From positions 116,838 through 164,617 of the forward strand of contig NZ_KB908299.1 of assembly GCF_000382425.1 (NCBI RefSeq): a DNA stretch of 47,780 nucleotides, written 5' to 3'. Both the position numbers and the translations under genes were made by a program. The notes under the pieces were generated by a model. It saw only the letters and a list, made by a program, of their open reading frames with translations, made no database searches and had not been told where the DNA came from. This document shows positions 42,350 to 47,780 of the stretch, one piece after another; position 1 is the first letter of the stretch, and every line of letters starts with the position of its first letter. Source of the DNA: Empedobacter brevis NBRC 14943 = ATCC 43319. Lineage in GTDB: Bacteria > Bacteroidota > Bacteroidia > Flavobacteriales > Weeksellaceae.

Positions 42350-45300
42350 ATGAGAATATTAGGAATTGACGCTGGTACGAATAGCCTTGGCTGGTCCATT
42401 AGAGATACAGAATTTATAAATAATCAAATCATAGATTTTGGGGTTCTTACTTTTGAAAAAGGAGTTGCTTCTGAAAAAGGAAATGAATTTCCTAAAGTTA
42501 AAAAAAGAACAGAGAGTAGAGGAAAAAGAAATAATTATCGAGCTGAAAAGTATAGGAAATGGGATTTATTATATTTTTTAATTGAAAATAATATGTGCCC
42601 ACTTTCACATGAAGAGCTTAATAAATGGAAAAATTATAAAAAGGGAACAAAACGTAAATATCCACAAAATGATTTATTTTTAAATTGGTTACGATTTGAT
42701 TTTGACGGTGATGGGAAACCTGATTTTCATTTGATAGGAAAAAATAAACATGATAGTTTATTTGCTTTTAGAGCTTTAGCTGTTGATCCTAATTTTCATT
42801 CTGTTTATAAAACTAATCCATATTTACTTGGAAGAATTTTCTATCAACTTGTACAAAGACGTGGTTTTAAAGGAAGAGATGAAGAAGAAGCAAAGACGAT
42901 GTTGCAAGGTAGTGATAAAAATGGTACTAAAGGAAGAGATGATATTGCCGAATTTATCGAAAATCATAAAACGTTAGGAGCTGCTTTATATTATTATCAA
43001 AAAGAAACAGGTGAAAGAATTAGACAACGATACAATCTTAGAAAGGATTATGAAGCAGAATTAAAGCTTTTATGTCAGCTATATGATATTAATGATGAGG
43101 ATTATCAAAAACTATGGAAAGCCATTATATGGCAACGACCTCTTCGTACGCAAAAAGGCTTAGTTGGTTATTGTATTTATGAAAAAAACAAAAAACGTGT
43201 ACAGGTAAGCCATCCATTGTACGAGGAGTATAGAACATGGACTTTTATCAATAATTTAAAAATTATTCCTCCTATTGGAGTTGATAAACAGACTTATATT
43301 CAAGAAAAAATTTATCCTTTATTTTTTAAGTCATCAAATGATTTTGAACTAAAAACTATTCTTAATCAACTTAAAAAAGACGGCGGTAAAATAGATTCAA
43401 AGTTTAAAGAAAAAACAAAAGTAATTTCTGCTAAGCTATTAAAGTCGTTTCAAGATATTTTTGGAGATAATTGGAAAGAGCTTTTGCATTGGGATAATAT
43501 TAATGAAAGAGATAGTCAGCCATCTAAAAAACAGAATTCATCTTTTAATTATGATGAAATTTGGCACGTTCTTAAAACTTTTGATAGCCAAGAAAATTTA
43601 AAAGATTTTGCTTTGAACAAATTAAATCTTGATGATGAGAAAGCTGAGAAGTTTTCTAAAATCAAACTAAATCAAGGTTATGCAACAATGAGTTTGTCTG
43701 CAATTAAGAAAATACTTCCTTTTTTGCGAAAAGGTATTCCTTATCATTATGCCGTTTTCTTGGCAAATCTTTATAAAGTTTTGGGAATGGAAACTATTTC
43801 TGATACGATGATCGATTATTTCATTGAGGAATTTAGAGAAGTTGAAAAAAGTAACGAACAAACAAGATTGTTAAATACAGTTGTCAATAGTTTGGTTTTA
43901 GATGAGTTAAACAGTAAATATCGTTATTCAATTGAAAATGACAGAGATTTAGACGATTCTGAAAAGAAAAATATTAATGCTAAACTAATTGAAATATTTG
44001 GAGAGAAAACTTGGCTTTTATTATCTGATGATGAAAAAACAGCATCTTATGATTATGTAGCCAAATATTACAAAGAGTTTTTGAGAAAATCAGTCCTGTC
44101 AAAGACTAATTTATTCATGGAGAATGAGAGAATTCATGATCAAATTTTCAATGTAATTGCTGAAAAATATGACATACCAGAGGATAAGAAGAAATTTTTA
44201 TGGCATCCATCAGAACAAGAAAATTATACCCAAGCCGAAGAATATGATTATTTTACGCTAAATGGTAAACCTGTTTATATTAAACAAATTGATAGAGAGA
44301 ATTTTATTAAAAATAATAAAGATGCTGAATTTCAAGGAAGAAGTTTAAAGTTATTAGGTAGTCCAGAACCTGTTACCAAAGGATTAAAAAACCCAATGGC
44401 TCTAAAAACAATGCACAAAATGAAGCAGCTTATCAATTTCCTTTTGCAAGAAGGTAAAATAGATGAGGACACTCGAATTGTGATTGAGATAGCAAGAGAA
44501 CTTAACGATGCCAATAGAAGAAAAGCTATTGAAAAATGGAATAACGAGCGAGAAAAAGAAAATCTAAAGTTCAGTGAAACTATTATTGAAATAAATAAAG
44601 AATGCAACACCACTTTTAATCCAAGTGATAAAACGCTTCTTCGTAAGATAAGATTATGGGAAGAACAAAATGAAACTTGTCTTTACACAGGTAAATTGAT
44701 TAAACTTTGTGATGTTTTAGATGGAAATAAATACGATTTAGAGCATACTATTCCTGCAAGTATAAGTTTTGATAATGAGTTACGAAATTTGACTTTAACT
44801 GATACGGAATTTAATAGAAATATAAAAAAGAAACAATATCCGTCACAACTTTATAATCATGTAGATATTTTGAATAATATCCAGTTTATGAAAGAAAAGA
44901 TAGAGCATTTGGAAGATTTATATAAAGAATGGAAAAATAAAGCTTCGTATGCATCTACTAAGGAAATAAAGGATAATTGTATTCAGCGTTATCATTTCAT
45001 AAAAATGGATTTAGATTATTGGAGTTACAAATACAATACATTTATTTTGGAAGAATATAAGTCAGGCTGGAAAAATAGCCAGTTGCGAGATACTCAAATT
45101 ATTACAAAATATGCTCTGCCATATTTAAAAACCTTATTTAAAAGAGTGTCAGTAGAAAAAGCAAGTGTTGTAAATGTTTTTAAAGAAGTATATAATGTAA
45201 AATTATTAAGTGATAAAAAAAATCGTTCAACTCATAGTCATCACGCTGGTGATGCAAGTATTTTGACATTAATACCATCAGCATTTGATCGCGAAAGAAT

Positions 45301-46459
45301 TCTTAAACTTTATAACGAAGAAAAAGACAATCATACGGGTAAAATTTATCACGAACAACCTAAAGATTGGAAAGATTTCTCCCCAAGTTATATTAAAGAA
45401 ATCGAGAATGTTATATTAATTAACAATATAGTTGAAAATAGAACTACTGTTCCAACTTATAAAGTGGTACGCAAAAAAGGAAAAATCGTTTGGGAAGATA
45501 AATCACTTGATAAAAAACGAATTGCTCAAGGAGATACTATAAGGGGGCAATTACATGATGAATCTTTGTATGGAGCAATAAAATTACCATTAAGAAACGA
45601 AGAAAATAAAATTTTGTTTGATGATAATGGTAAAATGAAACTTACTGAAGAGCCAATTTTGGTTATTCGAAAAGATTTAGTTTATAAACAAAATGCAGAT
45701 TCTCCAGGATTTAAAACGCTTGAAGAAGTTGAAAAGGTAATAGTCGATAAAGCTCTTTTTGAAATGATAAAAATGCAAGTGGAAGATGCTGTCGGATTTA
45801 AAGAAGCTTTAACAAAAGGTGTTTGGATGTTTGATAAGCAAGGAAACAAAGTAAATAAAATAAGAAGAATACGCTGTAAAGGTTCAATGAAATATAATAC
45901 AGCATTGAAAGTGCATACGCATGCTTTTACTTCAAAATTCGATTATAAAAAAACAACATTAGCAAAAAGTGGAGAAAACGCACTTTGTTTATTTTATAAA
46001 AACGAAGATGGAAAAGCAATGGAGATATTAAGTATTTCTGATGTTGCTCAATTAAAATTTAAGAACGATCGTTCTTATTTTTTAGAACCAGAATACAATA
46101 CAAAATCAATAGGAAAAGGAAAAAAAATAAAAGAAATACCGCTTTATGCTGTTTTACGTTCTGGGCAAAAAGTATTGTTTTATAAAGATAGTATTGAAGA
46201 ACTAAAAGAATTAGATAATTCTGATTTAACAAAACGTTTATATAAAGTATATCAATTTGAAAGTGATGGTCGTATGAAGTTTAGAAATCATATGGCAGCA
46301 GGAATAGACACTGATTTAAAGAAAGAAAATAAGGAAGGGGCATCTTTTAACTTTGAGAATCCAAGTATCTTTTTAAGAATTAGACAAGGTGAATGGAATT
46401 TTGCAATTGACGGAGTTGATTTTGAAATGAAAATGGATGGCTCATTAAAATTTAAATAA
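42350..46459 (+). CDS. cas9: CRISPR-associated endonuclease Cas9, subtype II-C
   Basis: 1369-residue RNA-guided DNA endonuclease, in the size class of the long Bacteroidota II-C enzymes. RuvC I is at the very start (GIDAGTNSLGW, D7), followed by an arginine-rich helix (residues about 45-65). RuvC II has E713 (IVIEIAREL), HNH has H799 (LEHTIPAS) with the later FNRNIKKK block, and RuvC III has H965 and D968 (HHAGDA). All nuclease residues are therefore present. The C-terminal region should bind the tracrRNA duplex and the PAM. It starts cas9-cas1-cas2 on the plus strand, 94 bp from the divergent tracrRNA start, with only 1 bp between its stop and cas1. No frameshift is seen. Confidence 0.97.
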   Translation: MRILGIDAGTNSLGWSIRDTEFINNQIIDFGVLTFEKGVASEKGNEFPKVKKRTESRGKRNNYRAEKYRKWDLLYFLIENNMCPLSHEELNKWKNYKKGTKRKYPQNDLFLNWLRFDFDGDGKPDFHLIGKNKHDSLFAFRALAVDPNFHSVYKTNPYLLGRIFYQLVQRRGFKGRDEEEAKTMLQGSDKNGTKGRDDIAEFIENHKTLGAALYYYQKETGERIRQRYNLRKDYEAELKLLCQLYDINDEDYQKLWKAIIWQRPLRTQKGLVGYCIYEKNKKRVQVSHPLYEEYRTWTFINNLKIIPPIGVDKQTYIQEKIYPLFFKSSNDFELKTILNQLKKDGGKIDSKFKEKTKVISAKLLKSFQDIFGDNWKELLHWDNINERDSQPSKKQNSSFNYDEIWHVLKTFDSQENLKDFALNKLNLDDEKAEKFSKIKLNQGYATMSLSAIKKILPFLRKGIPYHYAVFLANLYKVLGMETISDTMIDYFIEEFREVEKSNEQTRLLNTVVNSLVLDELNSKYRYSIENDRDLDDSEKKNINAKLIEIFGEKTWLLLSDDEKTASYDYVAKYYKEFLRKSVLSKTNLFMENERIHDQIFNVIAEKYDIPEDKKKFLWHPSEQENYTQAEEYDYFTLNGKPVYIKQIDRENFIKNNKDAEFQGRSLKLLGSPEPVTKGLKNPMALKTMHKMKQLINFLLQEGKIDEDTRIVIEIARELNDANRRKAIEKWNNEREKENLKFSETIIEINKECNTTFNPSDKTLLRKIRLWEEQNETCLYTGKLIKLCDVLDGNKYDLEHTIPASISFDNELRNLTLTDTEFNRNIKKKQYPSQLYNHVDILNNIQFMKEKIEHLEDLYKEWKNKASYASTKEIKDNCIQRYHFIKMDLDYWSYKYNTFILEEYKSGWKNSQLRDTQIITKYALPYLKTLFKRVSVEKASVVNVFKEVYNVKLLSDKKNRSTHSHHAGDASILTLIPSAFDRERILKLYNEEKDNHTGKIYHEQPKDWKDFSPSYIKEIENVILINNIVENRTTVPTYKVVRKKGKIVWEDKSLDKKRIAQGDTIRGQLHDESLYGAIKLPLRNEENKILFDDNGKMKLTEEPILVIRKDLVYKQNADSPGFKTLEEVEKVIVDKALFEMIKMQVEDAVGFKEALTKGVWMFDKQGNKVNKIRRIRCKGSMKYNTALKVHTHAFTSKFDYKKTTLAKSGENALCLFYKNEDGKAMEILSISDVAQLKFKNDRSYFLEPEYNTKSIGKGKKIKEIPLYAVLRSGQKVLFYKDSIEELKELDNSDLTKRLYKVYQFESDGRMKFRNHMAAGIDTDLKKENKEGASFNFENPSIFLRIRQGEWNFAIDGVDFEMKMDGSLKFK

Positions 46460-46460
46460 T

Positions 46461-47686
<1,226 letters not shown>

Positions 47687-47693
47687 GAATAAA

Positions 47694-47729
47694 AAAATCC
47701 GATAGAAAACTCAACTTCTATCGGATTTT
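47694..47729 (+). terminator. Terminator after cas2
   Basis: A 14-bp perfect stem (AAAATCCGATAGAA with TTCTATCGGATTTT, 8-nt loop), just after the cas2 stop. The remaining 50 bp to the window end hold no gene. Confidence 0.88.
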
Positions 47730-47780
47730 ACTTTTTTTTTCATTTCTAAATTTCTTCTCAAACCCTTTATAATAATGGTT

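Overview
The window is AT-rich (roughly 30% GC by eye). It looks like chromosomal DNA of a member of the Bacteroidota, class Flavobacteriia, perhaps a Weeksellaceae genus such as Empedobacter or a Chryseobacterium relative. The grounds are Bacteroidota-type promoters (TTG or TTTG, about 19 bp, TAnnTTTG), a SusC/SusD pair, RteC, DUF3945 and DUF6520 proteins, a long type II-C Cas9 and a 6S-Flavo-like RNA. The genus is inference.

Layout. 1-103: fragment of a type II-C CRISPR array (48-bp repeat, 30-bp spacer). 432-944: yefM-yoeB toxin-antitoxin pair with a recognisable operator. 1343-3667: a small unknown gene, a Bcr/CflA drug exporter with a structured leader, and a YwbE protein. 4210-9583: a phase-variation island. 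It holds a tyrosine recombinase and two invertible promoter segments, each in front of an operon of secreted proteins with a conserved N-terminus and variable C-terminus, followed by a small helix-turn-helix protein. Both promoters face away from the surface operons in this assembly; the first faces the recombinase. 9597-12678: a small HTH gene, a decayed esterase and mostly empty DNA. 12679-15914: catalase and stress proteins. 15992-22825: an SDR enzyme and a four-gene DNA repair module (exonuclease, ATP-dependent ligase, Lhr-like helicase, PdeM), followed by a broken SRAP gene. 23375-27646: accessory genes of a conjugative or mobilizable element (RteC, HTH, DUF3945, a topoisomerase-like protein without catalytic residues). 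27692-38761: a TPR-AraC regulator, a small lipoprotein, a MauE/DoxX membrane protein, a DUF6520 peptide and an S9 peptidase-SusD-SusC operon. 39202-41913: dispersed repeats, a 6S-like RNA, an XRE regulator and a YaaC-like gene. 42183-47729: tracrRNA (minus strand) and cas9-cas1-cas2.

How it fits together. The tracrRNA anti-repeat at 42240-42257 pairs with the repeat at the left edge of the window, so the array at 1-103 and the cas genes at 42-47 kb are one system. Cas9 keeps all its nuclease residues, but cas1 has a single in-frame TGA just after its last active-site residue, so spacer acquisition is probably lost while interference could remain. The most unusual region is the recombinase with its two self-contained invertible promoters. 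Their 7-bp crossover sequences differ, which should keep the two switches independent. The first switch appears to express either the recombinase or the surface operon.
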